From: Cellvibrio fontiphilus
GTDB lineage: Bacteria > Pseudomonadota > Gammaproteobacteria > Pseudomonadales > Cellvibrionaceae
DNA: 64,000 nucleotides
NCBI RefSeq assembly: GCF_035317345.1
Contig: NZ_JAYKTU010000002.1
Direction: 5' to 3' (one strand)
The notes beneath the pieces were generated by a model. That model worked only from the letters and a program-made list of their open reading frames with translations, made no database searches and was not told where the DNA came from. The translations under genes and the position numbers were made by a program. Below, piece after piece: positions 43,103 through 52,465 of this stretch (the first letter of the stretch is position 1; each line of letters starts with the position of its first letter).

Positions 43103-46100
43103 ATGAAACAATTACGCAAAGCCCTGCAAACGCTGGGGGCTGGTGTTATCGCACCAATTGCCTTTAGCTCTATTGCACTTTCCTCCATCATCCTTGCTCC
43201 CACTGCCACTGCCAATGTAACGCCCTACGGTGCAGGCAATATTGCCAACGCACCAAACCCTGCAGGCTATAAATGTGCGACTGATTATGGTTACTGGATT
43301 TACAACGCCGGCTTGGTAAAACCCGGCGTGAGTAGCTGCAACCCCATTGGCTCGCCCACCCCGATTTACCCACAATTAGTTGTACCGGCTGCAGACAAAC
43401 ACACCATGACCCATCGCTGGTGGGGCTCTATTTCATTTATGGGCGAGATGAAAGTGGGCGACCCCAACGGTGCCGGCTATATCACGCCAGACCCAATGAC
43501 CGCGCGCATTACCGATCGCGGTGTGAGAATTTTGGGAATACCGGGCGGGTTGCGTACCAATCCCACAGCTACACAATATTCCATTCCCGATCCGTTTAAT
43601 GAAGTGTTTGATGGTATTGCCGTAAGCAACAGTGATTACAGCAACCTTGAAGCCTATTTAAAAGATTACAGCGATGGTTCAGTGACCGTGCAGTGGCAAA
43701 GTGCGGGCACGGCGGTGATGGAAGCCACTTTTGTACACGGCTCGCCTTACGCTTATTTCACGGCGTTAAAAGGTAATTTACAACTGCGCACCAAAGCGGG
43801 CGACGGCGGCGAAAAGGGAGTGTTTTATCAAGTGGGAAATAGCTTGGGGGTATGGACGAATGTTGCGGGTAATCACAATAATTTTTTAATTACCGGTCAC
43901 GATGCCACCAGTTTCATCAACCCGAATAGCGCAACGATTGGTGTGAACAACACCAGCAAACGCATGACGGTTACTCTGCTGCCGCAAACCTCTGGTATGC
44001 CATCCGCCGCGATGATTCAGGATTTTGCCCAACACGCGACCCAGCGGGTGGACAAGGTCAACATCACCTACGCGGTTAATCGCAACACCAATAAGGTGAC
44101 TGTCACCCACACCTATCAATTTAATGGTGTGCCGGTAACTACCATGGCGGGCCTGCTGCCTATGGCGTGGAAAAATGCAACACAACAAGCATTCACACCT
44201 TACAAAGTGCGCAGCGCACGCGGCGTTACCAAATTTGCGGCGACTAAAAATTTCAGTTACACCATTCCGTTTGTGGGTGTGCTTCCCTACTTACCGGAAA
44301 ATATTGGCGACTACGATGAAACCCGTTTACGCCAATTGGTAAATGAATTTATTAGTCAGGATCCCGCCAGCTGGAACACCTTTACCGATACCTATTGGGC
44401 CGGAAAAAATTACGGCAAAATTGCTGAACTCGCTGCAATTGCGCGTTCAATTGGTATGACGGCGGAAGCCGATCAATTAATTGCCTGGCTCAAAGCAGAA
44501 TTGGAAGATTGGTTCCGCGCAAATACCAACGGCAGTTTGGACACCACCAAATATTTTGCCTACGACAGCAACTGGAACACACTGCTTGGTTTTGACGAAT
44601 CCTTCGGTTCACAACAGCAATTAAACGATCACCACTTTCACTACGGCTATTTTGTGCGCGCTGCTGCAGAAATTTGTCGCGTAGAAGCCAGCTGGTGTAG
44701 TGCAACCCAATACGGGCCAATGGTGGAATTATTAATTCGCGATTACGCCGCCGCCCGCGACGACAATTTGTTTCCCTACTTGCGCAATTTTGACCCCGCT
44801 AACGGTTTTTCCTGGGCATCGGGCCATGCAAATTTTGTCTTGGGCAACAATAACGAATCCACCTCGGAAGCGGCAAATGCTTATGGCGCGATGGTGCTTT
44901 ACGGACAAATCACACGCAATAAAGCCATCACAGATCGCGGCATGTATTTACATGCATCGTCCACCGCCGCTTATTGGGAATATTGGAATAATATTGATCG
45001 CTTCCGCGGTTTAGGTGGCGATTACGATAACTTCGATTCCGCCTACCCCAAAATGACCACCTCCATTATTTGGGGTAATGGCCACGTATTTTCCACCTGG
45101 TTTAGCGGTGCTTACGCGCACATTTTAGGTATTCAAGGTTTGCCGTTAAGTCCGTTGGTATTTCACATTGGCCAACATGCAGATTATTTGGATAACTACG
45201 TTGAATTAGGTTTGAGCCAATCCAGCAACGGTAAACCCTCGGGTTTAATTGATGATCAGTGGCGCGATGTCTGGTGGAATATTTGGGCGATGAGCAATGG
45301 CGAAGCCGCCGTGGAGGATATGCTCGCTTACAATTTTAATTACACACCCGAAGCGGGCGAAACCAAAGCACACACTTATCACTGGGTGCACACACTTAAA
45401 CAACTCGGTCATTTAGCCACAGGCACTGGTGCCTTAACCGCGTCCAGCCCTAGCGCTGTTGCCTTTAATAAAAATGGTTTGCTGACTTACATCGCCTACA
45501 ACTTTGGTTGCAGCCCGCAATATGTGCGCTTTTCCGATGGCATGACGTTGAATGTACCGGCAAATAGTTTTCGCATAAAACGCACCGGTGAAACGCCTGA
45601 TGCATTGCCCACCTCAACCAGTTGTACACCGGCAACCGGTAGCAGCAAAAGCAGTTTGGCAAGCTCGGTGACTAACAGTGTGACCTCTTCAAAAGCCAGC
45701 AGCTCGGCAGCAACATCGGTTGCAACTTCTGCAGCAACCTCAGCGACAACATCGAGTGCCATTGCAAGCTCAAGTGCAATGACAGCGAGCAGCGCACAGG
45801 GTTCAAGTGCAGCTAATAACAATCAATATGGTCACATAATTTTAAGTAGTAACAGCTTGCGCTTTTTTGCCAACAACGCTGCCTGGGCGGATATTCATTT
45901 CACAGTAAACGGCGGGCCACAACAAAATATCCGCATGACACACAGCAGCGATAATTCAAATTTTTATGAATTAACGGGCATTCCCGCGGGTGCAACGGTT
46001 CGCTACTTTATGACTATCGCGCAGGACATTGGCGCCATGGATACTGCATGGGTTGAACTGGTAATGAGTGGCAGCGGTTCATCCAGTACACCGGCAAGCA

Positions 46101-46510
46101 GCTCATCCAGCAGTAGTTCGGTTGCGAGTTTTAGCCGGTTTATTGAAGCAGAAACCTATGCGTTTATGTCTGGGCTGGAATTATTTCCCACCGCCGATGT
46201 TGGTGGCGGGCAAGTAGTGGGCGCAATTGATAGCGGTGATTGGATGGCCTTTACCAATATCAACTTTCCTTCATCGGGAAGTTATTTGGTGGAGTATCGT
46301 GTTGCCAGCCCGAGCGGTGGAATGCTGTCGCTGGATTTGAATGGCGGCTCGATTGTGTTGGGCAGCGCAGCAATTCCTGCCACCGGTGATTGGGGCAACT
46401 TCACCACCATCAGCCACACAGTCAACATTAATGCAGGCACCTTTAATGTTGGTATTTATGCACAGCAAGGTGGTTGGAGCATTAACTGGTTGCGCATTAC
46501 CAAACTCTGA
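43103..46510 (+). CDS. Secreted GH81 endo-beta-1,3-glucanase with CBM56 and CBM6
   Basis: 1135 residues. The signal peptide ends near residue 38 (PTATAN). GH81 catalytic domain about 65-800: HRWWGSISFMGEM at the start, DDHHFHYGYFVRAA (catalytic Asp region) and NNNESTSEAANAYGAM with the ESTSEA catalytic Glu. Serine/alanine/threonine-rich linker 845-903, then a CBM56-type beta-1,3-glucan-binding module 905-990 (WADIHFTVNGGPQQNIRMT), a poly-Ser linker 992-1010, and a C-terminal CBM6 1011-1135 (FIEAETYAFMSG, WSINWLRITKL). It hydrolyses laminarin or curdlan outside the cell. AGGA precedes the ATG. Confidence 0.95.
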   Translation: MKQLRKALQTLGAGVIAPIAFSSIALSSIILAPTATANVTPYGAGNIANAPNPAGYKCATDYGYWIYNAGLVKPGVSSCNPIGSPTPIYPQLVVPAADKHTMTHRWWGSISFMGEMKVGDPNGAGYITPDPMTARITDRGVRILGIPGGLRTNPTATQYSIPDPFNEVFDGIAVSNSDYSNLEAYLKDYSDGSVTVQWQSAGTAVMEATFVHGSPYAYFTALKGNLQLRTKAGDGGEKGVFYQVGNSLGVWTNVAGNHNNFLITGHDATSFINPNSATIGVNNTSKRMTVTLLPQTSGMPSAAMIQDFAQHATQRVDKVNITYAVNRNTNKVTVTHTYQFNGVPVTTMAGLLPMAWKNATQQAFTPYKVRSARGVTKFAATKNFSYTIPFVGVLPYLPENIGDYDETRLRQLVNEFISQDPASWNTFTDTYWAGKNYGKIAELAAIARSIGMTAEADQLIAWLKAELEDWFRANTNGSLDTTKYFAYDSNWNTLLGFDESFGSQQQLNDHHFHYGYFVRAAAEICRVEASWCSATQYGPMVELLIRDYAAARDDNLFPYLRNFDPANGFSWASGHANFVLGNNNESTSEAANAYGAMVLYGQITRNKAITDRGMYLHASSTAAYWEYWNNIDRFRGLGGDYDNFDSAYPKMTTSIIWGNGHVFSTWFSGAYAHILGIQGLPLSPLVFHIGQHADYLDNYVELGLSQSSNGKPSGLIDDQWRDVWWNIWAMSNGEAAVEDMLAYNFNYTPEAGETKAHTYHWVHTLKQLGHLATGTGALTASSPSAVAFNKNGLLTYIAYNFGCSPQYVRFSDGMTLNVPANSFRIKRTGETPDALPTSTSCTPATGSSKSSLASSVTNSVTSSKASSSAATSVATSAATSATTSSAIASSSAMTASSAQGSSAANNNQYGHIILSSNSLRFFANNAAWADIHFTVNGGPQQNIRMTHSSDNSNFYELTGIPAGATVRYFMTIAQDIGAMDTAWVELVMSGSGSSSTPASSSSSSSSVASFSRFIEAETYAFMSGLELFPTADVGGGQVVGAIDSGDWMAFTNINFPSSGSYLVEYRVASPSGGMLSLDLNGGSIVLGSAAIPATGDWGNFTTISHTVNINAGTFNVGIYAQQGGWSINWLRITKL

Positions 46511-46628
46511 CAATTAACTATTTAATTAATCAACATTTAAATCACTACAACACACTATGCCTCTGCGCAGCTATTTATTATTAATAACCTGGCAGTGGCA
46601 TGGTTAACTTGAACCAAAATGGATATTT

Positions 46629-47186
46629 ATGATGAAAAAAATAATTTCTACTTTTGCAATCACCGCCAGCTTACTGCTCAGCACCCAAGCAAATGCCGTG
46701 ATCATCGACGCTTCCACCGCGATCCCGGATGCAAATGTTTTATTGAACTTTAATGGCCTTGATTGGGTTTACGCTGGCCCTATTGGGACTGGCGAATGGG
46801 GTGAGGGCAATATTGAAGCGCCCGAATATCGGGCCAGTGAAGGCTGGCGTTATGCCACTGAGCTAGAGTGGGCCATGCGCCCTGACTGGACAGATTTTAT
46901 TATCGGCAATGCAATAGTCAGCCCCGATTCCAGCTTTGGGGATCACTCGCTGTATCGCTTTGCTTCGGAATATTGGAGCAACTTCAACCACATTGATTTA
47001 AGCGATGCCGCTATGGGACTAATCACTAATGGTTTTGACATCGGCTCACTGGAGGACGCCTGGGAGACCTGGTACGTGCGCGACACCCGCGCAAGCACTC
47101 CAGTGCCCGAGTCAACCTCCATTGTTCTCCTAAGCCTGGGTTTACTCGGCCTTGCGTATTCACGCAGGACAAAAAACGATAAATAA
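46629..47186 (+). CDS. PEP-CTERM sorting-domain protein
   Basis: 185 residues. The signal peptide ends at ANAVII. The body is Trp/Asp-rich with no family recognised (WVYAGPIGTGEWGEG, YRFASEYWSNFNHIDL). The C-terminus is a textbook PEP-CTERM tail: VPESTSIVLLSLGLLGLAYS followed by RRTKNDK, i.e. VPE motif, hydrophobic helix, basic end, recognised by exosortase EpsH/XrtA. It would be cleaved and exported to the surface, often with exopolysaccharide. A second ATG three bases on is equally possible as start. Confidence 0.88.
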   Translation: MMKKIISTFAITASLLLSTQANAVIIDASTAIPDANVLLNFNGLDWVYAGPIGTGEWGEGNIEAPEYRASEGWRYATELEWAMRPDWTDFIIGNAIVSPDSSFGDHSLYRFASEYWSNFNHIDLSDAAMGLITNGFDIGSLEDAWETWYVRDTRASTPVPESTSIVLLSLGLLGLAYSRRTKNDK

Positions 47187-47193
47187 ATAATTC

Positions 47194-47221
47194 AAACGCC
47201 GCACAAACCTGCGGCGTTTTT
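47194..47221 (+). terminator. Terminator of PEP-CTERM gene
   Basis: 10-bp stem AAACGCCGCA/TGCGGCGTTT (47194-47203 with 47210-47219) and T-run. It lies just before the convergent acetyltransferase stop. Confidence 0.9.
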
Positions 47222-47226
47222 GAGGC

Positions 47227-47634
47227 TCAACGCATTATCATCCGCATTAATTGCATACCACCCACATCGGTCTCAAAACCAAATTGTTGATAGTAGCTTT
47301 GCAATTCTGGCAAACAATAAAGTTCAAGGTGTTTTACGCGGGTGAGTTTGGGGTGGTTTTTTACGTACTCCACTAGCTGTGATCCGATTTTGTGGCCGCG
47401 ATAATCCTCGCTCACAATAACATCGAACATAATGGCTTTAAAAATTCCATCGGTTAATACGCGAGTAAAACCGATCAAATTATTCTCCGCATCAATTACC
47501 CCAAGGGTGATGGAAGATCCGGTGAGTACGGCGCCGACCTCCTCCAGGGTACGGGTATTTGACCACCATTGCTGCAAATAAAGTTGATGCAACTGTGGTT
47601 GGTGATGTGGCGCAAGTGATTCAATAATTTTCAT
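47227..47634 (-). CDS. GNAT acetyltransferase
   Basis: 135 residues from the ATG at 47634; a TTG at 47652 is an alternative. Motif FDVIVSEDYRGHKIGSQLVE is the RGxxIG acetyl-CoA loop, followed by LELYCLPELQSYYQQFGFET. No good ribosome binding site, but the gene begins 24 bases after the CPBP gene stop, so coupling is likely. Substrate unknown. Confidence 0.83.
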   Translation of the reverse strand: MKIIESLAPHHQPQLHQLYLQQWWSNTRTLEEVGAVLTGSSITLGVIDAENNLIGFTRVLTDGIFKAIMFDVIVSEDYRGHKIGSQLVEYVKNHPKLTRVKHLELYCLPELQSYYQQFGFETDVGGMQLMRMIMR

Positions 47635-47658
47635 AAAATGGTCGCGCAGCAATATTGA

Positions 47659-48255
47659 TCAGGATAAAAAAACTTTTTTCACCGGTGGGGGCAACCCCAA
47701 CCACTGGGGATATTTGATCATCACCCCCAAAGCGATCAGGTCATAAACGGCGTGCCAGATAATCACCAACATGGCACTTTGGGTGTAGTGGTAAACAATA
47801 CCAAACACCAGCCCCATCAATGTTGCAGCAATAAAATAAGACCAGGACAAAAAGTGCAGCAGCCCAAACACCAATGCCGGCACAATAATCGCCAAGGGCA
47901 CAGATACATAATTCATCAGGCCGCCCTGCAGGGCAACGCGAAATAACAACTCCTCCCCCACACCGGCAAGCAGTGCAACACAGGTGATTTTGGCCCAGGA
48001 ATAGTCAGCAAAATGCAGGGTGATTTTCTGCACGTCGGCCAATAGGCTAGCTGCAAACCGCCCGCCATAGCGATACATCGAATAGATGACGCCGTAGGTG
48101 AATAGCGCCGCCAAAACTGCCAGAAGCGAATCGACAAGGGGCGAAAAACCCCACAGCTGCCAGTGGATTGTGCTAAACCTGAGTGCAAGTGCGCCCACCA
48201 GTAGTATGACGAGCTGGCTGACAATAACTTCACCAAACCCCAATTTTCTTTCCAT
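47659..48255 (-). CDS. CPBP-family intramembrane metalloprotease
   Basis: 198 residues with about six hydrophobic helices. Metal-site motifs: GVGEELLFRVALQG (EExxxR), FGLLHFLSW (FxxxH) and IIWHAVYDLIAL (HxxxD/B), the CAAX/Abi signature. Such proteins cleave membrane substrates; some in bacteria give bacteriocin self-immunity, others modify signals. No bacteriocin gene is seen here. On the same strand as the acetyltransferase behind it. Confidence 0.9.
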   Translation of the reverse strand: MERKLGFGEVIVSQLVILLVGALALRFSTIHWQLWGFSPLVDSLLAVLAALFTYGVIYSMYRYGGRFAASLLADVQKITLHFADYSWAKITCVALLAGVGEELLFRVALQGGLMNYVSVPLAIIVPALVFGLLHFLSWSYFIAATLMGLVFGIVYHYTQSAMLVIIWHAVYDLIALGVMIKYPQWLGLPPPVKKVFLS

Positions 48256-48433
48256 AGGTCCCCTGTTATTACCCCTATTTAGCCCTGCGCAGCTACACCT
48301 CTGGCTACCACATCTGTACGCTGCGAAGGCTCAGGTTACGCCCGGTGCAATTCTCTTACATTTGTCCATTGAAAAGCCAAATTCTCCTGATTATTCTGCC
48401 CGCCGTTTTAGCTTGCCCCCGGAGAGATGACAA

Positions 48434-49333
48434 ATGGGACTTTTTATTCTGGCTATTTTTATCGTTTCAGCCATTTATATCCAAAGTCGAGGTGCTGTCC
48501 AGCATGACCGCTGGACGCGCAGAATCACTGATCACGCCAACTTTTTAGCCCCTATCAATTGCCTGTTTTATATTTTTGGCAAAGACAAAAAGACCGCCTA
48601 CCTGGAGCCTGCTGATTTTCCCGAGCTGAAAATATTGCAGGACAATTGGGAAACCATCCGCGATGAGGCGTTAAACCTGAATGCCGAGGCAAAAATCAAA
48701 GCCTCGGACAAGCTTGACGACCTGGGCTTTAACTCCTTTTTCAAAACGGGTTGGAAGCGTTTTTACCTGAAATGGTATGGCGCCAACCTGAAATCCGCCG
48801 AACAGCTCTGCCCCAAAACGGTGGCACTGATCAATCAGGTGCCCAACATTAAAGGGGCCATGTTTACCATGCTGCCACCGGGCGCGCGTCTGGTCAGGCA
48901 CCGCGACCCTTACGCCGGTTCGCTACGTTATCACCTGGGGCTTTCCACCCCCAACTCCGAAGACTGTTTTATCAGTGTCGATGGCAAAAAATATTTTTGG
49001 CGCGATGGCGAAGCGGTCATGTTTGATGAAACCTATATTCACTATGCGCAAAATAAAACCGATCAAAACCGTATTATTTTATTTGTGGATGTAAAACGTC
49101 CGGTGAATTTTTTTCTGGTCGATTGGTTTAACGAACTGTTTTCCCGCATTGTTGTAGCTGGGTCAGCCACCAAAAACATGGATGGCGATAAGGTAGGCTT
49201 TTTAAACCGCGCGTTTGGCACACTCTATAAAATCCGGGTGTTGGGCAAGAAATTAAAAGCCTTCAACCGCACCTTGTATTATCTGGTGCAATACAGCTTG
49301 TACCTTGCGTTGATTTATTGGATTTTTTTCTAA
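48434..49333 (+). CDS. lpxO: LpxO-type lipid A 2-hydroxylase (aspartyl beta-hydroxylase family)
   Basis: 299 residues. An N-terminal membrane helix (MGLFILAIFIVSAIYI) is followed by FLAPINCLFYIFGKD, strikingly like LpxO. The Fe(II)/2-oxoglutarate domain shows VRHRDPYAGSLRYHLGLSTP and EAVMFDETYIHYAQNKTD with the metal-binding His/Asp and the 2OG-binding Arg (QNRIILFVDVKRP). A C-terminal hydrophobic helix follows. LpxO hydroxylates the 2-position of a lipid A secondary acyl chain and affects envelope stress resistance. GGAGAG precedes the ATG. Confidence 0.88.
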   Translation: MGLFILAIFIVSAIYIQSRGAVQHDRWTRRITDHANFLAPINCLFYIFGKDKKTAYLEPADFPELKILQDNWETIRDEALNLNAEAKIKASDKLDDLGFNSFFKTGWKRFYLKWYGANLKSAEQLCPKTVALINQVPNIKGAMFTMLPPGARLVRHRDPYAGSLRYHLGLSTPNSEDCFISVDGKKYFWRDGEAVMFDETYIHYAQNKTDQNRIILFVDVKRPVNFFLVDWFNELFSRIVVAGSATKNMDGDKVGFLNRAFGTLYKIRVLGKKLKAFNRTLYYLVQYSLYLALIYWIFF

Positions 49334-49341
49334 CCACCAAC

Positions 49342-49371
49342 AAAAAAGCAGCCAATCAAGGCTGCTTTTTT
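49342..49371. terminator. Bidirectional terminator after lpxO
   Basis: 12-bp stem AAAAAAGCAGCC/GGCTGCTTTTTT (49342-49353 with 49360-49371), loop AATCAA, with A- and T-rich flanks. It separates lpxO from the convergent PPOX gene. Confidence 0.93.
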
Positions 49372-49392
49372 GTAATACCCGCGTGATTACCG

Positions 49393-49953
49393 TCAATCTT
49401 CCTGCGCAATTGCTTTATCAATCCCGGTTGCTACACCATCCAGACTGAAACGATTTTTCTCGTGCCAATACTTGCGAATATCCGCCTCGCCCTTTTTTTC
49501 TGCCCACTGGTTTAGCTGTTCGCGCTCTTCCACATAATCAAAAAATGGCACCGCCATACCACAGGATGTTTGTACCAGATCTATCTGCACATCAAAAATC
49601 TGGCGCGCGCCGGTATTGGCGGGAAACTGCGCATAAAACGCCGGCCATTCAGCATCGCTGCAATGAATGGCGCGCGCTGTGCCATAAAGGCGCAAGATCA
49701 TGGGCGCACCTTCAAACGCGGCAAACATAAGTGTCATGCGTGGATGGGTTTGCAGGTGCGCAGCAGTTTCATTGCCGCTGCCGGTCACGTTTAACCAAAT
49801 CACCCGGTTAGCATCCAACACCCGCAATGAGTCCATCCCCTTGGGAGAAATATTGACGCGGCTGTTATCGGTTGCGGTACCGACAAAAAATATTTTTTGC
49901 CGCGCAATAAATTGCTGCAATTCCGGTGACATAGCAGTGTAGCGTTTTCCCAT
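49393..49953 (-). CDS. Pyridoxamine 5'-phosphate oxidase-family protein
   Basis: 186 residues with the FMN-binding split-barrel pattern: FIARQKIFFVGTATDNSRVN, VIWLNVTGSGNETAAHLQTH and LYGTARAIHCSD. It probably binds flavin or F420/heme and reduces or oxidises a small molecule; not the classic PdxH. The gene lies 14 bases after the retropepsin-like gene, which itself follows the glutathione peroxidase by six bases, so the three form one unit. Confidence 0.83.
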   Translation of the reverse strand: MGKRYTAMSPELQQFIARQKIFFVGTATDNSRVNISPKGMDSLRVLDANRVIWLNVTGSGNETAAHLQTHPRMTLMFAAFEGAPMILRLYGTARAIHCSDAEWPAFYAQFPANTGARQIFDVQIDLVQTSCGMAVPFFDYVEEREQLNQWAEKKGEADIRKYWHEKNRFSLDGVATGIDKAIAQED

Positions 49954-49967
49954 TACTCGCTCCTTAA

Positions 49968-51077
49968 TTAACGTTTGCGCAAACGCAGTTGCGCTGCGTC
50001 CTGGTCTATTACAAATTCAAACCGGCCAAGAATATCCACGCCGAGTAACCCATCAAATTGCGCGTTTGTGTTCATTGGCAAACGCGCGAGCAAATGTTGC
50101 GGGAAGTCCAGCGAGGCAAGGCGCAAATTGTTTACCACAAACACATAACTTTCTACCGCGCCGCTTGCGGTGTTCAGGGTGATAGGTTTGGTATTGCGCA
50201 CCAGGCTGTAGTGTCGCTCCACAAAACTGGCAGTCAGGCCGCTGATCGACGCGCCCGTATCTAACAACAGGCGCACGGCAATACCATCTATTTCCAGCGG
50301 AACCAAAAACTGGTTGCCGTAGCGCTGCAGCGCCAGGGTGATCTCTTCGCCACTGGTGGCGCCACCCGCAGTGTCGCCATTAATGGTCAACAGCAGCGCC
50401 TGCGCCCGCGTGTGGGTGTCCTGTTGATTGGCGGCCATGAGCGCGTGGTATTGGGAGAGTTCTTTGTCTTTCGCTTCCCAGTGCATGTTGGCAAGACGCA
50501 GGTGCAGCTCGCCGTTGTCCGGGGTCAGGCGGATCACATCATTCAAGCGCTGCATTAACCAGTGCGCATGTTCCTGCGCAAACACTGGATTCGCCGCGAG
50601 CCTTAGCAAATAACCGGCAAGGTATTGCAAACCGGCCTGTAACTGCTGGGCATCCACTTCACGACTGACATAATCAAACCAGCTGGCAATGGCCAGCTCA
50701 TGGCGCCCCTGCTCTTCATACACACGTGCCAGCATGCGCAGTGCACTGAGGTATTGCCGATCCGTTGCGGGAAACTGATCGAGTATTTGCTCCAGCAACT
50801 GCGCCGCTTGTTGATAATTGCCTGTTGCGACCCAGCGGTTAGCCTGTTCCAACGGGTTTAAGGCTGCGGTGCTGGAACCCCAAGCGGCTGGCTCAGGCGC
50901 CGGCAGGTCAGTGACATGCTGGCCTGGGCGCACCTCCTGCGGGCTGCTGGCAGACACTTGCTGGCTGACGCGCGCGCTATCTTGGGCATTGGTTTGCGCA
51001 GTGTGCCGATATTCATTGGCATAAAAGCCAGCCGCAAAGGTCGCGCAGCAAAGCGCTAGTATCACTGGTGTGCGCAT
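49968..51077 (-). CDS. Periplasmic TPR protein with retropepsin-like aspartic protease domain
   Basis: 369 residues. N-terminal signal-anchor (MRTPVILALCCATFAAGFYA), TPR-like segments (QANRWVATGNYQQAAQLLEQ, MLARVYEEQGRHELAIASWF) up to residue 220, then a single-chain retropepsin-like domain with active-site VRLLLDTGASISGLTASFVE and a second conserved part FDGLLGVDILGRFEFVIDQD. One DTGA per chain means it acts as a dimer, as in the TIGR02281/SpoIIGA-like clan. Probably cleaves periplasmic peptides; substrate unknown. Confidence 0.85.
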   Translation of the reverse strand: MRTPVILALCCATFAAGFYANEYRHTAQTNAQDSARVSQQVSASSPQEVRPGQHVTDLPAPEPAAWGSSTAALNPLEQANRWVATGNYQQAAQLLEQILDQFPATDRQYLSALRMLARVYEEQGRHELAIASWFDYVSREVDAQQLQAGLQYLAGYLLRLAANPVFAQEHAHWLMQRLNDVIRLTPDNGELHLRLANMHWEAKDKELSQYHALMAANQQDTHTRAQALLLTINGDTAGGATSGEEITLALQRYGNQFLVPLEIDGIAVRLLLDTGASISGLTASFVERHYSLVRNTKPITLNTASGAVESYVFVVNNLRLASLDFPQHLLARLPMNTNAQFDGLLGVDILGRFEFVIDQDAAQLRLRKR

Positions 51078-51083
51078 GGCAAA

Positions 51084-51566
51084 TCAGGTTTTTAATAGCG
51101 CTTGAATTTCATCGGCCAGGGCTTCCGGTTTGGTAATAGGTGCAAAACGTTTTATCGCTTCGCCCTGGCGATTAATTAAAAACTTGGTGAAGTTCCATTT
51201 GATTGCATTGCCCAGCAAACCCGGTGCGGCATCCACCAGCCATTTAAATAGCGGGTGGGCATCGGCGCCGTTGACATCCACCTTGGCAAACATGGGAAAG
51301 GTCACGCCGTAATTGAGCTGGCAGGTGTTGGCTATGTCCGCCGCATCACCCGGCTCCTGGCCACCAAACTGGTTACAGGGAAAACCCAGCACCACCAACC
51401 CCTGATCTTTGTAGGTTTGGTAAAGCGTTTCAAGGCCGGCGTATTGGGGCGTGAATCCACACTGGCTGGCGGTGTTGACGACCAACACCAGCTTGTCGCG
51501 ATAGTCGGCCAGCGAAACCGGTTCACCGGCGAGTGATTCTGCAGAGAAGGTATAGAAAGGGCTCAT
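51084..51566 (-). CDS. Glutathione peroxidase-family thiol peroxidase
   Basis: 160 residues. Peroxidatic Cys in NTASQCGFTPQYAGLE, Gln in GFPCNQFGGQEPGD and Trp/Asn in IKWNFTKFLI make the GPx tetrad. It has Cys, not Sec, and a second Cys (FPCNQ) that may be resolving, so it probably uses thioredoxin. Reduces peroxides, including lipid hydroperoxides. First gene of the GPx-retropepsin-PPOX unit. Confidence 0.95.
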   Translation of the reverse strand: MSPFYTFSAESLAGEPVSLADYRDKLVLVVNTASQCGFTPQYAGLETLYQTYKDQGLVVLGFPCNQFGGQEPGDAADIANTCQLNYGVTFPMFAKVDVNGADAHPLFKWLVDAAPGLLGNAIKWNFTKFLINRQGEAIKRFAPITKPEALADEIQALLKT

Positions 51567-51637
51567 AGCGTTTCCTCATGAGGAGATGAGCCCAGACTGC
51601 CCGCCCCCCGCTATTTAATCAAGGGGCCGGGGGTGGA

Positions 51638-52465
51638 TCAGTAGTCGGCAGCGGGTTTATCCAGGCTCTTGATGTAGATATTGCGATAAAACGTCTCGGC
51701 GCCTTCGGACTGGATCTGCAATTTGCCGCGCGTGAGCGGGACGTATTTACCATCCACCTTGTGGCGAGAGTTGAAACCGCGAAATACTTCGTACCCGTTT
51801 ACCTTGTGGATCAGGGTTTCACCATCGGCGATCACTTCCATAGTGTCCCATTCACCACTGGGTTTTTCGTGTAAACCACGTTTCAGTACACGCGCGGCTA
51901 TATCTTTGCGCAGTGGCGCCTTGGGATCATAGGCGTAAAACTTCCAATCGCCGATGTTGGTATCGGTGGCGTGCACGTCAATAATCACACCGTCCAGGCT
52001 GTGGTAATCGCCGCTGTCACCTTCCTGCACCTGAAACTCGTGGCTGCGCAGCCAGTGCTGGCTCTGGGCGCCCTCCGGCCCAACCGCAAAATACAGCAAG
52101 CCGCTGTCGCGCGGGGCATCCAAACGCGGAGGCCATTTTTGCTCGCCCCACTTCACGTCAAACTTCAAATGAAACGCACCAAACTCCTCGTCAGACGTTA
52201 AACCGCCCCACTCTTCCCCGGATACCCGCAACAGGCCGTCCACCACCGTGAAGACTTTTTTCGGGTCATTGTTGATGCCGCGGGGCTTGTGCTTGGATAC
52301 CAGGTTGTAGGCGTTGGTCTCGGGCTGGAAACTTACATAAGGCTGCCAGCCGCTGAGATCCTTGCCGTTAAACAGCGAGCGCCATTCGCCCGACTCAGTC
52401 GCTTGCAGTGGGGCAGTGATTAGCAGTGCGAGCACACCAGCCCATGCTGACGTGAATAATTTCAT
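51638..52465 (-). CDS. Secreted DUF1080 (3-keto-disaccharide hydrolase-like) protein
   Basis: 275 residues from the ATG at 52465 with GAGGAA upstream; the frame to 52552 is an upstream run-on. The signal peptide ends at LQATES. WRSLFNGKDLSGWQPYVSFQ, FHLKFDVKWGEQKWPPRLDA and DSGLLYFAVGPEG are characteristic of DUF1080, a concanavalin-like beta-sandwich; some members hydrolyse 3-keto-glucosides. It may take part in sugar breakdown; no 3-dehydrogenase gene is seen nearby. Confidence 0.9.
   Translation of the reverse strand: MKLFTSAWAGVLALLITAPLQATESGEWRSLFNGKDLSGWQPYVSFQPETNAYNLVSKHKPRGINNDPKKVFTVVDGLLRVSGEEWGGLTSDEEFGAFHLKFDVKWGEQKWPPRLDAPRDSGLLYFAVGPEGAQSQHWLRSHEFQVQEGDSGDYHSLDGVIIDVHATDTNIGDWKFYAYDPKAPLRKDIAARVLKRGLHEKPSGEWDTMEVIADGETLIHKVNGYEVFRGFNSRHKVDGKYVPLTRGKLQIQSEGAETFYRNIYIKSLDKPAADY

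Noticed and set aside
45640..45822. Tandem repeat region
   Set aside because: This is the Ser/Ala/Thr linker of the GH81 protein; degenerate AGC/ACA codons rather than an element.
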